Origin: Owenia fusiformis
Lineage: Eukaryota > Annelida > Polychaeta > Sabellida > Oweniidae
DNA length: 64,000 nucleotides
Direction of reading: 5' to 3'
Assembly (NCBI GenBank): GCA_903813345.2
Contig: CAIIXF020000010.1
Location: forward strand, 684,001 to 748,000
The stretch's first letter is position 1; the number at the start of each line of letters is the position of its first letter. The notes beneath the pieces are model-generated. The model was not told the origin of the DNA and did no database searches. It saw only the letters and a program-made list of their open reading frames with translations. The position numbers and the translations under genes are program-made. This document shows, piece after piece, positions 33,421-47,400 of this stretch.

Positions 33421-34660
33421 ACTTTAAGTATATTTCATTGCAAAATAATTTTAAGTATATTTTATTGTAAAATGTAATCTTATTTAAAAAAGTTTATTTT
33501 GCTAATCTTGAATTTCTGGTTTTTGTGCCAAATAACAGTATAATTACTAAAATAATCGAAGCAGCCGAGAATGTCATTCATTGTAACATTTATTTTCTTG
33601 CATATTTTTGAAAAATAAAAAAGTTATATCTTTATTTAGATATTTTATTTTCCTATAAACGTCAATGTCATGATAAACCTCCACGCTAATATGAAATGGA
33701 TAAATGCTAAATAATTAAATAAGTTGATAACAGGATTCGTATTGCCATACCATATTTGGGATACATCAAAATATGATTAATAGTATGTTGTGAATGTTTT
33801 GCCCCGCCATGTATTTGAAGTAACTAAAGAACTAGTCAACATTTAAATGAAAAATACCTTGTTTGCAACTATGACAACTTGATATGACCGAGAGATGAAT
33901 AAACCACTGGAGCATTTATCTCAAAAAAACATATTCACATTTTAAGTTGAGGTGAGACTTGAAGGTGTGTCATTCTGCGTCAAGTAACGAATAGAATAGG
34001 ACAATTTAAGATAAACCTCCAAAAGACTAGTCAAAAATCAAGCGTACTGTCAAGTAGGAGCATAAGGCATATTCAAACGATGATGTCACTTGAGTTGAAT
34101 TGAATACATTGGAAAATACGTGATTAAATAAGTATTTTTGTTAAGAATTAACAGTTTATATTGTGTAATATTCTAATATGCTGTTGCTTCTTAGCCCCTT
34201 TACTTTGTAAAGAACACATTGATGACGTTAGATTGGCATTTATGCCTCGGCAGCATGGCCTGGCATGACATTACATTACCGTAACATACAGGAACGTTAC
34301 CAAGATGGCGAAAAATAACGCTCACGCGTAATACTCCATGTCTTGGTAATACAATCGTAAGTAAACGTGTGCACAAGTTAACTGTGGTTGAACGACTATT
34401 TTAAAGGTCCGTAAAAATACCACAAACCTTGAAATGAAAATGAAGAAATCAAGTAATAAAATACAAGAAATCACAGTCATGGGTAGTCGAGCATATGTCC
34501 GTCAACGTAACATTGTTGTTAGAAGTAGCTTCTGCAAAATACGCTATTAAAAAATATGATTAATGATATATGGGTATTTTGTTTCATAAGCTGTGTTTAG
34601 TGCTCATGTCCTTAAAGTCAATTCATTAGAAACTGACATGGCAGGTAAGTCAAACAAACC
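33421..34660. other. AT-rich, no feature seen
   Basis: No gene, repeat family or RNA recognised beyond short AT-rich runs. Confidence 0.4.
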
Positions 34661-34857
34661 ATACATGTATCGGGTGTCCCAAAAAGTGAGACGCTTTTTG
34701 ACAAGTATTTTCTCAGCAATAACTTACTGGAATTCATTGAGAATTTTGATAAAGTAGCCTAAGGGTATCATAAGCAAGTGGTTCAAATATAACAAGGCAC
34801 AGACGTGAACAATATCGTACCTAAAACACAGCATTGTGGTCTTGTTGACCAAGAAAG

Positions 34858-35770
34858 CAAGATGGCCGCAGAAAAGTTGATCAGCTCTAGAACTTATCAC
34901 TGTGTAACATATGTAAAAATTTGAACGGTTTGGCTGGAAACCTGTAGACAAGTCTTGAAAGTGAAGATTTTAGGACGGAAAATCCAAAATGGCCACCTTA
35001 AAATTTAGCCAGAATGCACAAAAAACAATCAGTTCTTGACGTTGATATGTAGAAATATCCCTGAAAATTTCAGATGAATCCCTCAAATGGTTTGGCTGAA
35101 AATCTGTAGACAAGTCTTGAAAGTGAAGATTTTAGGACGGAAAATCCAAAATGGCCACCTTAAAATTTACCCAGAATGCCCAAAAACCAATCAGTTCTTA
35201 ACGTTGATATGTAGAAACATCCCTGAAAATTTCAGATGAATCCCTCAAATGGTTTGGCTGAAAATCTGTAGACCAGTCTTGAAAGTGAAGATTTTAGGAC
35301 AGAAAATCCAAAATGGCCACCTTAAAATTTAACCAGAATGCCCAAAAACTAATCAGTTCTTGACGTTGATATGTAGAAACATCCCTGAAAATTTCAGATG
35401 AATCCCTCAAAAGGTTTGGCTGGAAACCTGTAGACAAGTCTTGAAAGTGAAGATTTTAGGGCGGAAAATCCGAAATGGCCACCTTAAAATTTACCCAGAA
35501 TGCCCAAAAACTAATCAGTTCTTGACGTTGATATGTAGAAACATCCCTGAAAATTTCAGATGAATCCCTCAAATGGTTTGGCTGAAAACCTGTAGACAAG
35601 TCTTGAAAGTGAAGATTTTAGGACGCAAAATCCAAAATGGCCACCTTAAAATTTACCCAGAATGCCAAAAAACTAATCAGTTCTTGACGTTGATATGTAG
35701 AAACATCCCTGAAAATTTGAGATGAATCCCTCAAATGGTTTGGCTGGAAACCTGTAGACAAGCTGAAAAG
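34858..35770 (+). repeat. 162-bp tandem satellite, about five copies
   Basis: GGTTTGGCTG recurs at 34927, 35089, 35251, 35413, 35575 and 35737, exactly 162 bp apart. Units contain AAAATCCAAAATGGCCACCTT and TGAAAATTTCAGATGAATCC. Divergence between copies is low. The leading part (CAAGATGGCCGCAGAAAAGT) resembles the repeat at 18130-18420. Confidence 0.9.
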
Positions 35771-36400
35771 CGAGACGCCGCCCGCCCGCCCTCCCGTCAA
35801 GCTGACTACAATATCGTACCTCTAGTTAGGTACGATAATAAAAAGTATCGGCCACATATGTGAGAATTGACAAATTCAAAAAAAAACATGTCAAAAACTC
35901 CTATATCGGAGCTGCGCAATGGGACCTTCATAGCATTTGTGCCAGCTATCAGCGAACTCCCATGCAGTGTCTCGGTATAGACACTGCGGCGGGCAGGCGA
36001 AGAAAATCCCCAAAACTTGGGGAAAATAGTTCCCCTTTTCATCATATATGTGGTCAATTTTCACACAACTTATAAAATATGTATTCATAAATGTTCCCCA
36101 AACATTATTTTGTCAAAATATTTCAAAATTATTGAAATATAAGAAGAATTCACTGCGGAAGGAATTCTGAGTAAAAGTTGTGTTGATGATAGTTTACCGC
36201 ACGTGTTGTTTATTAGTTAATACGCGCAATTCAACCAATGAATTAAATTGTCTAAATTTTACAATCACGCGACCTGAGCATGGGACTAGAACCAATCACG
36301 CCAGTTGTTTATTACGAAGTTACCATGCTTACGGTGAGATACCTGCCCGCCGCAGTGATATTATCACTGCACGGGAGTTCGAGCTATCAGGTGGTCGCAT
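35771..36400. repeat. Inverted repeat with GCAGTG...CACTGCGGCGGGC arms
   Basis: The segment at about 35940-36000 (AGCTATCAGCGAACTCCCAT ... CACTGCGGCGGGCAGG) is mirrored at about 36335-36390 (CCTGCCCGCCGCAGTG ... GGGAGTTCGAGCTATCAGG). No coding content. Confidence 0.6.
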
Positions 36401-38315
36401 CTGTTAATCAATTTTAGTCTCAAAAAGCATGTCTGTTTGTCAGGTCTTTTGATTTGTTTCATTATTCTTTGTATCCCTTTTGTCCAACATTTCAGTTTCA
36501 GCGATAAGGCTATATGTAGTACTCATGGTTTGTTTTGTGTTTCCCTATATTGTATAATTGGAAGATCTTGTAACACCCATTTTCTTTTAAAATCAGATTG
36601 TACTCAAGACTATGAACATAATCATCGTATTGCACATTAGTACAAATGCTTTTATTTCAGGAAAATATATGTTTCTGTACCTACTTGTTTTACAAACATA
36701 ATCAATAATTGCATAAGTTGTTAAGTAAAACAACATAATATCAAATAATCATAGGTATCATTTAACACTGTGGAATTCATCAAAAATAATCAGTCAAATA
36801 TGGAGAACAATTGGCATGGTACGTAACAAAAATGGAGAATAACAATTTTCCTTTATAGGATGATCTGTAAATGTAGCCTTCTGATTGGTCAGTTCTCGTG
36901 CTGTACCAATTTCGGTAGCAATACAGATAATACAGAGTATTTCCTAGGGATTACCTCCTAATTAAAATGTATTGGCCTAATATCACACTATAAATGCGTT
37001 ATAGAATGATTTAAAGTGCAATACAGGATATATTCTATTCTCGATATTCTGTATTGGCACTTGACCTTGTCTCGTGCCAATACAGAATTTCTCGAGCAAA
37101 ATATATTCTGTATTGCACTTCAAATCATATGATAACTTATATTGTCGTATGATCTGTAAAATGAAGTCTTGTGATTGGTCAGTACTTGTGCTGTACCAAT
37201 CTGTATTGCTACTGAGATTGTCCGCATTGATCATCTCCGTCGCAATACAGAAAATATTGGTACGGAGGGGACATTCTCAGTAGCGATACAGAGGATCACA
37301 CAATAAAAACGTTATAGAACGATTTTAAGTGTAATACAGGATATATTCTGCCCTCAATATTCGACCTTGTCTCGTGCCAATACAGAATCGAATCATTCGA
37401 TAACTTATAGTATCACATAATATTACCTGAAACATGTGATGATGATTTTATCACATGTCTAGGAGTTTCTAGACATTTTGATTTGGTTAATTATGATTTT
37501 GTTCCATACAACTTTGCACGATTTGTCATGCAACGTAACGTTGTCATATAACATTTGAAAAATAAACTAGTAAAACATTTTGAAGAACCTCATCAAAAAT
37601 GATGTGCACATTTTATAACTACAGTAAAACCTGCACTAGTATATCTGAACACCTCTCTTTTATGAACACCTATTAACCTGAACACTTTTTTCAAATGATG
37701 TATTTATCATCAATTTATCTACTCAACTGTCTCAGGGCCCACATAAATTACACCAAAAATAAGCACCAGTCAGCTATGCTGTTGTTAATGTTGGAGAGGC
37801 ATTGTAAAAATGAATGACGTCACAGATGGCGACGCCATCATGGCGTCACTAAAATTGAAATCAAAAGTGACATATTATGAATCTGAGATTTTAAGTCTCC
37901 AGCGTGCCTTTTTACTGTAAGTTCAATTTCTTTTTACAGTTTCTTTCTGTCTGAACTGCTTGCATCCCAAAGCATAAGCTTTAACTATTACATCTTGAAC
38001 AAATATTTCTTTAACTGCTAGCTGCCTCTAGTACGTCATTTCTAAATCATAACAAATAAGTTATATGATTCTAGACTTTAACTCAGGTACAAAAATATAT
38101 CAAGGCCCAATGTTAGATTGCAATAAGCACATAGACATTATCATCCTTGTGAACATTTTATGAGAAGATCTAGGGACATAATGTAGTTTAACAAAGCCAT
38201 GCTAACTGTAAAAGCCAACATACTGCTGATCTGATATCAGTGATATGATCACATGTCATGTGATCTGTCATGTGATGTGGTCAGGTGATCTCTCAATGAA
38301 CTCTCAAGTGGTTAG
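36401..38315. other. 3' flank of chk1 with inverted and dispersed repeats
   Basis: 36960-37400 contains mirrored and direct copies of CAATACAGGATATATTCT and GTGCCAATACAGAAT. 37617-37730 carries an ACAGTAAAACCTGCAC repeat related to the intronic chk1 copies at 43904 and 51191. The chk1 3' UTR lies immediately below 38316, but no polyadenylation signal was assigned. Confidence 0.45.
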
Positions 38316-38429
38316 TCATGAGATCTGTGAGCAAGTCATTGGAAATGCAGAAACAGTTTTATTTGAGACTATTGATTCCAAATTTTTCTTGATTTGGACA
38401 AATCTTCGCTTGAACTCTAGGCCATCCCC
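38316..38429 (-). CDS. chk1: chk1 coding exon 13 (C-terminus)
   Basis: Acceptor TTTTTTCCAG. Residues 444-480, [20 protein letters not shown] onward, end of the KA1-like domain. Stop codon at 38316-38318. Confidence 0.95.
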   Translation of the reverse strand, partial: GDGLEFKRRFVQIKKNLESIVSNKTVSAFPMTCSQIS

Positions 38430-41400
38430 CTGGAAAAAAGAACACTTTCTTAACAATGCACATTTTACATTGAATTGATTAACTATGCTACTTTGTTTCA
38501 CATTTGCTCTTTTAAAAAGATTATATGTGAGTGCTGATTTTTATTTGCACACCCTGTATATCTTCAAACAAATAATTATCTTGTAACATTTCCTTAAGAT
38601 AAAAGATATGAGATACCAATGTGAGCCATAGTTAAGGTCTGGTGATGTTTGTTTTACTAAGGATAGTGAAAATTCTGGTCAGAGAAATCTAGGCTTGTAA
38701 GGATGTATGTTTGTAACTCCTTCAGAGAAGTATAGATGTCGTAAGTATCACATTGGCAATGTGAAGTAAATTTTCGAAGTGAAATTCAGATAAGAAGCTA
38801 TGTTCTATAACTTACCCTTGACAGTCTAAAATCTACTAATATGCTCTCCTGCATCTCTAACAAGCAGGCCTTGAACACGAGCTGTGTTTTCCTGCGATCT
38901 AAAGTCCGAACAGTCAACTGAAACACAACATGGAAGTGAAAGTTAAAAGAAAAATATATGAATTTTATAGTTTAAATCACGGGGTACCATAAATGCAGCC
39001 AAATAGCCTCAGACCCATTCGTATTGTGTATTGTATTGTATCCTTTATTACCACATTATTTCTATGTGAGTACATTACAATTTTCAATATATTCATAGGA
39101 AATTGCATCAGAATGTAATTTAATTTTGACCAGTAGGCGGAAATCTTATGATGTGCTCTGGTTTAAAGTTTAAAGCACATTAATAAGACTAGTACATTTA
39201 GGAATCATTTCAATGCATGTAGCAATCCACTTTCTAGAGATTAATACTAACACTGTAAATTGTGTAGATATATTATACAGTAGTTTGCTGAACCATCTAA
39301 AACTAAATATGTGCCTGGTATTGTAAATATTCAATGTTCAATCTATTAGACTTTGAAAATGAAACAATTATGAACAATTTTACAATGAAAAAGCATTCTG
39401 ATGCTCTAAGCTTACCTGTCCCGGAGAGTTCACATTGCAAGTATATTTGAGCTTCTCAAATACATTTTTTAGTTCTTTCATTGTCGCTTGAGCAGAAGTC
39501 TTCACAAAGAATCGAGTCATGCGACGCACAAGTCGTTGCATTGGTGTCTGAAAAATAAAGTTTACCCTCTCCTAAAGTTGAAACAAAACAAAAATTGTAA
39601 AGTATTTATGACTTATGGGTGCATTATAATAAATGCAGAGGAGAATGTATTAAGCCAGGTACAGCCATGAAAGAAAGTGTCCTTTCAATGCCCAATTCAT
39701 TTAGCAATATGACCACTAGTGTATATAAAAAATTATGTTCATGAAAATGATCTTAGACATACTCACTACGGATATACGGTTCTCTACAAATAGAAGTATG
39801 TTTTTACCTGTGAAGAACCTTGAGTATTCTGGAATTGGCTGCCAAGGATCATGTTATCAGGACGTGCTGGTTGAGAGAAACTCACAGACTCCAACAATCC
39901 ATTCACTCCTGAGTTGCTATTGTCGTCATGGAGATGTGACACTTGTGGCTGGGAACTTGAGATCTGACGCTCATTACTGAAATATGAAAATTTCAATTTA
40001 AAACCTGCATGTGTACAGCATGGTGGGGATGAGCTGTTGTTTGAAATATACTGACAACTCGTAAAGAACCACCTTAAGCACACTGGCAGACACATATATT
40101 AAGCTGCACACAAAGTTTGATCTTACCTTCACCTGGATGCACTTAACTTAGGGTAACATGACATTGGAGAGACTTCGTGTAATAAATTAAATATGACATT
40201 CTAAAAGATTAGCCTACAGAACAGTACAGTAAAATTGGTCTAAGTGGAATACCCTTGGTACCTCTAAAATGTGTTCCACTTGGGAAGTCTTTCACTGATA
40301 GAGGTTCATATAACATTAATTCAGTTGATCTTGGAACTCTGAAGTGTTACACTTCATAGATTTCTCTATACAGGCCTAAATATCACGGCTGCCTGGTAAC
40401 CAATGGCATTCACCTTTCACTCTTGGCAATGAACTTTGATAAACTAGTTGCCTATTGGGCAATGGACTGAATACAGATGTGCTAAATTGGGCAATTACAT
40501 TTTCAAATAAAACATACCTGTGAGAGACGGGCGGAGACATGTCTATTCCTGAGCAGATTCTTTTAAATGGAGCAGTTCCAGCTGGAGATGCACTTGGGGA
40601 ACTGGAAGGATATCGGCTTAAACCTAAAATATAACAAACATATCATTTCATTTTGTCAAAAAAAAACATTACAGCACTACTATTTGGTCTCTGACCTTTG
40701 GGCACAAATAGGTTTACATATTCCTGGAATTCAAATCATTTCCACTCTCTCATGTTTCCAAGTTCCTTTGTGAGGTTAAACATTCATATGACAACACGTT
40801 GGGTTTACTCTCGGTTTTCCTATAGTTGGTGATGGTGTCCAAAAGTACACAATTGTGGAGATATAAATATATTTGTTACACATTAAACACCCTCCCTCAT
40901 ATAAAGGAATAAAAAAATGATGATTTGCAAATGCTTAATGGATGGTTTCCAATTATTAACAGTTGTGAATAAAAAAGGGAAGGGGGTAAATAATGCTTTT
41001 GTTAGCATAGTCTTGATCTTTTTAATATTCAAGTTTATGACAAATCAACATTTTAAAATTTCATTAGAAGAGGGGAAAGGGTCACACCATAACAGAAAAC
41101 ATTGTTTTATATGACATTTGATAACTATTTTCACACAAAAAATCTTCATTTACTACCCTAACAAAATGAACTTCATTCTTTCAAGTGTTGATAATTGAAC
41201 ATCATACCTATTAGGGGTGAGACGACAACCCGATGAGTCGAGGACTCGCGGGTTTGGGGCTTCGAGTAGAGTCGAATCGAGTCGAAGTTGATGAATCGAA
41301 TCATTTTCGAGTTGAGAAAAAAATTCGAAAAAATAAAAAAATTCAGAAAAATACTGTCAATATGCATGTTTTTACTCGATATTGCGTTGAATATATAAGT

Positions 41401-44400
41401 TTCAATGACTTGGATATGCTTGTATTAAATTATTATATTGTATGTACACATAAATGAAAGAATATATGTAATAAAATCAGAATAAACTTACAACGAATTG
41501 TGTTTGTTTATATTTCCGGCTTTCCACCATTGACGCATTAAAAATACGAACGGTCAAAAGCGATGTTGTTCGCACTTCGCGCGACACGAATCGGATTCGA
41601 CTCGAATCGGATTTTTTCGACTCGTCTCACCCCTAATGCCTATAGTACCTTTTGACTTAGTGAAATCTTTGCGGAACCACTGGTGCTTCGTAATCTGACT
41701 GAGGGTTGCACGCTTACTTGGGTTTTCTACTAGGATCTTGCGTAAAAGAGCTGTAAACAATTAATACAAACTTTAATTATGCAGAAATAATCCAGCAATA
41801 ATTCAACATTTAATGAGGTCAATGATTCTTGGCATACACCCCCATGCTAACATGTTTGTTAAATCATATTATTACTATCAAATTTGCAGTAAGAGCATAG
41901 TCTAGCTTTGAGTCCAATATTTTCATTATTCACATATAATTGATACATGTTTTAATAAATCAATTATTAGATTCTCTGATATAATAGAATCTAACAAAAT
42001 GTAGGAGAAAAGAGAATAACCTTGAACATTTATTTCCAAAAATAAAATGAAGACTCTCTTACACAATGCTAAGTTGTCTATTTTGTTCCATGGCGTTAGT
42101 TGTATTTGACATTCTTTCCAATGACTGTATTCAGCACAGCTAAATGTTGGCTCATCCCATGGCAACTCTGAAAGCAAGGTACAACTAGATGTTGGCTCAT
42201 ACCATGGCAACCATGAAAACAAGGTAAATCAGAAGTGACAACTAAACAACTGAATCAGAAGTGACGTCATATTTGTACGGTTTAGAGAAATAACGATGAT
42301 TATGATGATTTTACATGATTGCTGGCAATACTTGAAAGAAAAAATTTCCTTTGAAAAAGATTTAAATTCCATAAAACACAAATATTTAGCAAAATAAAGT
42401 GAAGTACACATTTATGAAATTTGTGAAAATAGGTTATTTTGAAAGGTTGGAAGGTACGGCCTAAACAAACTGTTCATGGCGGACATTTAGAAATGCTTGC
42501 TGATTTAGGGAGAACGTTTCTGGTGGTGTTCGATCTTTGAAATATAATTTAAGGTTCTATTGTGTGCTCCAAAGACCAGAATGAAGAGATGGCACTTGAT
42601 AACAGAACCACTATTTCCATTATTTCCAGTTTGACATGTTTTGTATATTGCTGACAATGTTGAAAAACGTAGGCAATAATATTGTATTTTTATATATTAT
42701 ATATGGAATAAATGCGAAATGAAAAAAAAACCTCTAACTGCAGTTAGCGTCATTCAAGATGGTTGCCGATATTCTTTCTTTTTCGACAAACCTCCGATTT
42801 CAGCTAAACTTGATTCCAAAATTTTCACCCATATCGCGGTTGTTAGAGCATTTATCAGTGGTTGTTTACAATCTTACAATCGTGGAATCCAGATTCAACT
42901 TAGTTTAGCTGATATTGGAGGTTTGTCAAAAACGAAAGAATTTCGGCAACCATCTTGAATGACGCTAACTGTAGTTCGAGTCATCCAGCTGTGGAACAGT
43001 GAGAACTGTATTCACACATTTTACAGATTGTTCAGATCAATAGAGCACTTAACGAGCAATGGATGCAAGGAAATAGTTGGTATGAAATTCTCACCTCCTG
43101 CCAGGAGAGCTACAAGGATGATACCAGTACTCCAGATGTCAGCAGGTTCAGCATAATATGGCACTTTCTTTAACACCTCTGGGGCAACGTAAGGCACCGT
43201 TCCACAACACCGCTCCATTTTACGTTCTCTGCCATTGTGGCGGAATATTGTTGCTAATCCAAAGTCTGTGATTTTCATGTTATCTGCAAACAGAAAGATC
43301 TTTAAAATGAGTCAAATGAAATTTTGAGTTTCATTCAATTTTACCTTATATTATATGATGTTGCATGTTTGGATGTTAATCTGATGTTTCGATAAAAACT
43401 CTTACCTGCATCATCAAGAAGTAAATTCTCTGGTTTCAAATCCCGATGAGTGACGCCAAGTTTGTGAAGATATTCCTGAAATAGAAAATAAGAACAATCC
43501 ATGCTCATGTACATTGTACTGTTATGAACTCTTAAATTTTGATTTTGACATTGTTGACAATATTGGCATTATTTTTGAAATATTGGCATTTGTTGAAAAT
43601 ATTGGCATTATATTTGAAATATTAGCATTATGTTAACATTATTGGCATTATTTTTTAAATAATTGCATTACAGTGAAGTTGACATTTTGTTTGAAATATT
43701 GGCTGTATAGTTGAAATATTGGCATTATTTGAAATATTGGCTATATGGTTGAAATATTGGCATTATTTGAAATATTGGCTATATGGTTGAAATATTGGCA
43801 TTATTTGAACTATTGACATTACATTGAAATGTTGACATTATGTTTGAAATATTGGCATTATTTGAAATATTGGCTATATGGTTGAAATGTGAAGTCAGTA
43901 TCTACAGTAAAACATATCTCATCCAAACACCACTATATAACCATCCAAAAATGCATGGCTTTTTGTTTTGCAGAAGGTGTTTACATTTCACCTTGTAAAA
44001 CACCTCAATGGGAGATAACAATATTGGAAGTCTTCAGTTTGAGATGTGTTCAGATTAAAGAGGTGCTTTGATAGACAGGTTTAACTGTATACTTGTTCTT
44101 TATGGTGTTAAAATTGGACATCTTATATTTATGTGATAGCTTCTAGCAGAATACATGTATACACAATCCATGTGATTTCATACACGGTTTATTCGAGTTT
44201 GCACACACTATGTTGGTGAAATCACACTTGTACATGCACATTTGTGAATGCATTGTTTAAAATTACATCGAACAGGTTACACTAGTCGAACAAATGCTTA
44301 GTATATTATACGGCTCGTACAAATGTTTTTCCATTCACAAACCATGATGACGTGAAGATCACACACCTTGATGCAACATAAATTGGTTTCTAGAGAGGTT

Positions 44401-47400
44401 TGAGATTTTGTTCGTGATTTTTTGAAATCTCGAGTGACTTTTAACTTTCTATGGAGGGCGCTGCATTGTAGAAACCAGGATGTAAATGTCACGTGACTTC
44501 AAATCTCGCACCCTATGTGAAGTGCAACTTGTTTGTGACAGCCTATGCAAGCAAGAGCCATCCTATGCGAATTTGAACTCAAAGCATGTGTAAAATTGAC
44601 ACTTTCATTCGAAATTTACTTTGATCCATGTGTAATTCTTTCAGCATTCTATGCAACTTGTAACAAAATCATAGGAGCCATGCTTTGACTTACCACTCCA
44701 GTAATGAGCTGCTTGAAGAACCTCTGGGCCTCAGGCTGGGACGTTCCAACATCAGGCTCTGAAATGCATGGACATAGTGTCATCAAAATCATAATTGGTT
44801 AATGAAATTCGAAAATGAAATCCTGATGTTAAAAAGTTAGTCTACCCAAGTGGGATAGAACTAAACCTCTCTCTACAATCTATTCAAGCAATAAAAATGG
44901 GAAAAGTTTAGTTAGGGTTCTTATTAATGAATTATAAAAAAAAGAAAACATATTTTGAATTTTTCAATGAAACTAGTTTTGCAGAATATGCACATATATG
45001 GCAGGTACATATGGCAAGTACATATGTATGTACAGAACTTTTCTGTATCAATATGATTCAAATGATATATGAATATATATTTTGATCAATTGATTTTAAT
45101 GTAATAGATGTAATGATTAAGTAGCATTTCATGACCACTGATAACTATCCCCAAGGATCTGCATAAGTTCTATCAGTGTATTGCATATAATATTGGCTCT
45201 GGGCGGAAGTCCGCTGGTGGTCTAGAAAAACTGAATTATCAAAATATAAAGGTTCTTGTAAAAACAAACATATACCGGTAATATCATTAATACTGGTAAG
45301 AGCATTATTTTACTATCAATCATGCAAATGTCACTTACTGCCATTTGTTACATATACTAATCACTGGACATTAACCACAGAACACCATCCACAAAAAATT
45401 GGAGACTTTAACATGATGTCATGCATCAGAAATGAAATGAAATGATAGCAACAGACAGTATAAACTCAGGCTAGTGAGTCATTACCTATCCTATCCAACA
45501 GCTCCCCTCCACTAGCATACTCCAAGAATATATATTGCAGAGAATCCTCCTTACCTATCCTATCAAACAGCTCCCATCCACTAGCATACTCCAAAAATAT
45601 ATATTGCAGAGAATCCTCCTTACCTATCCTATCAAACAGCTCCCCTCCACTAGCATACTCCAAGAATATATATTGCAGAGAATCCTCCTTACCTATCCTA
45701 TCAAACAGCTCCCCTCCACTAGCATACTCCAAGAATATATATTGCAGAGAATCCTCCTTACCTATCCTATCAAACAGCTCCCCTCCACTAGCATACTCCA
45801 AGAATATATATTGCAGAGAATCCTCCTTACCTATCCTATCGAACAGCTCCCCTCCACTAGCATACTCCAAGAATATATATTGCAGAGAATCCTCCTTACC
45901 TATTCTATCAAACAGCTCCCCTCCACTAGCATACTCCAAAAATATATATTGCAGAGAATCCTCCTTACCTATTCTATCAAACAGCTCCCCTCCACTAGCA
46001 TATTCCAAAAATATATATTGCAGAGAATCCTCCTTACCTATCCTATCAAACAGCTCCCCTCCACTAGCATACTCCAAGAATATATATTGCAGAGAATCCT
46101 CCTTACCTATCCTATCAAACAGCTCCCCTCCACTAGCATACTCCAAGAATATATATTGCAGAGAATCCTCCTTACCTATCCTATCAAACAGCTCCCCTCC
46201 ACTAGCATACTCCAAGAATATATATTGCAGAGAATCCTCCTTACCTATCCTATCAAACAGCTCCCCTCCACTAGCATACTCCAAGAATATATATTGCAGA
46301 GAATCCTCCTTACCTATCCTATCAAACAGCTCCCCTCCACTAGCATACTCCAAGAATATATATTGCAGAGAATCCTCCTTACCTATCCTATCAAACAGCT
46401 CCCCTCCACTAGCATACTCCAAGAATATATATTGCAGAGAATCCTCTTTACCTATCCTATCAAACAGCTCCCCTCCACTAGCATACTCCAAGAATATATA
46501 TTGCAGAGAATCCTCCTTACCTATCCTATCAAACAGCTCCCCTCCACTAGCATACTCCAAGAATATATATTGCAGTGAATCCTCCTTACCTATCCTATCA
46601 AACAGCTCCTCTCCACTAGCATACTCCAAGAATATATATTGCAGAGAATCCTCCTTACCTATCCTATCAAACAGCTCCCCTCCACTAGCATACTCCAAGA
46701 ATATATATTGCAGAGAATCCTCCTTACCTATCCTATCGAACAGCTCCCCTCCACTAGCATACTCCAGGAATATATATTGCAGTGAATCCTCCTTACCTAT
46801 CCTATCAAACAGCTCCCCTCCACTAGCATACTCCAAGAATATATATTGCAGAGAATCCTCCTTACCTATCCTATCAAACAGCTCCCCTCCACTAGCATAC
46901 TCCAAGAATATATATTGCAGTGAATCCTCCTTACCTATCCTATCGAACAGCTCCCCTCCACTAGCATACTCCAAGAATATATATTGCAGAGAATCCTCCT
47001 TACCTATCCTATCAAACAGCTCCCCTCCACTAGCATACTCCAAGAATATATATTGCAGTGAATCCTCCTTACCTATCCTATCGAACAGCTCCCCTCCACT
47101 AGCATACTCCAAGAATATATATTGCAGAGAATCCTCCTTACCTATCAAACAGCTCCCCTCCACTAGCATACTCCAAGAATATATATTGCAGAGAATCCTC
47201 CTTACCTATCCTATCAGACAGCTCCCCTCCACTAGCATACTCCAAGAATATATATTGCAGTGAATCCTCCTTACCTATCCTATCAAACAGCTCCCCTCCA
47301 CTAGCATACTCCAAGAATATATATTGCAGAGAATCCTCCTTACCTATCCTATCAAACAGCTCCCCTCCACTAGCATACTCCAGGAATATATATTGCAGTG

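Noticed and set aside
41233-41457. Arg/Glu-rich ORF
   Set aside because: Lies inside the hAT-like MITE and reads through its CGAGTCGAATC repeats.
45535-46578. Long plus-strand open frames in the array (also 47945-48367, 48773-49402)
   Set aside because: They arise because a 69-bp repeat without stops stays open on the other strand. They correspond to no protein family.
45466-47169. Independent 567-residue minus-strand protein
   Set aside because: It is the part of the chk1 array beyond the 5-bp deletion, without its own start context or any domain other than the repeated hinge segment.
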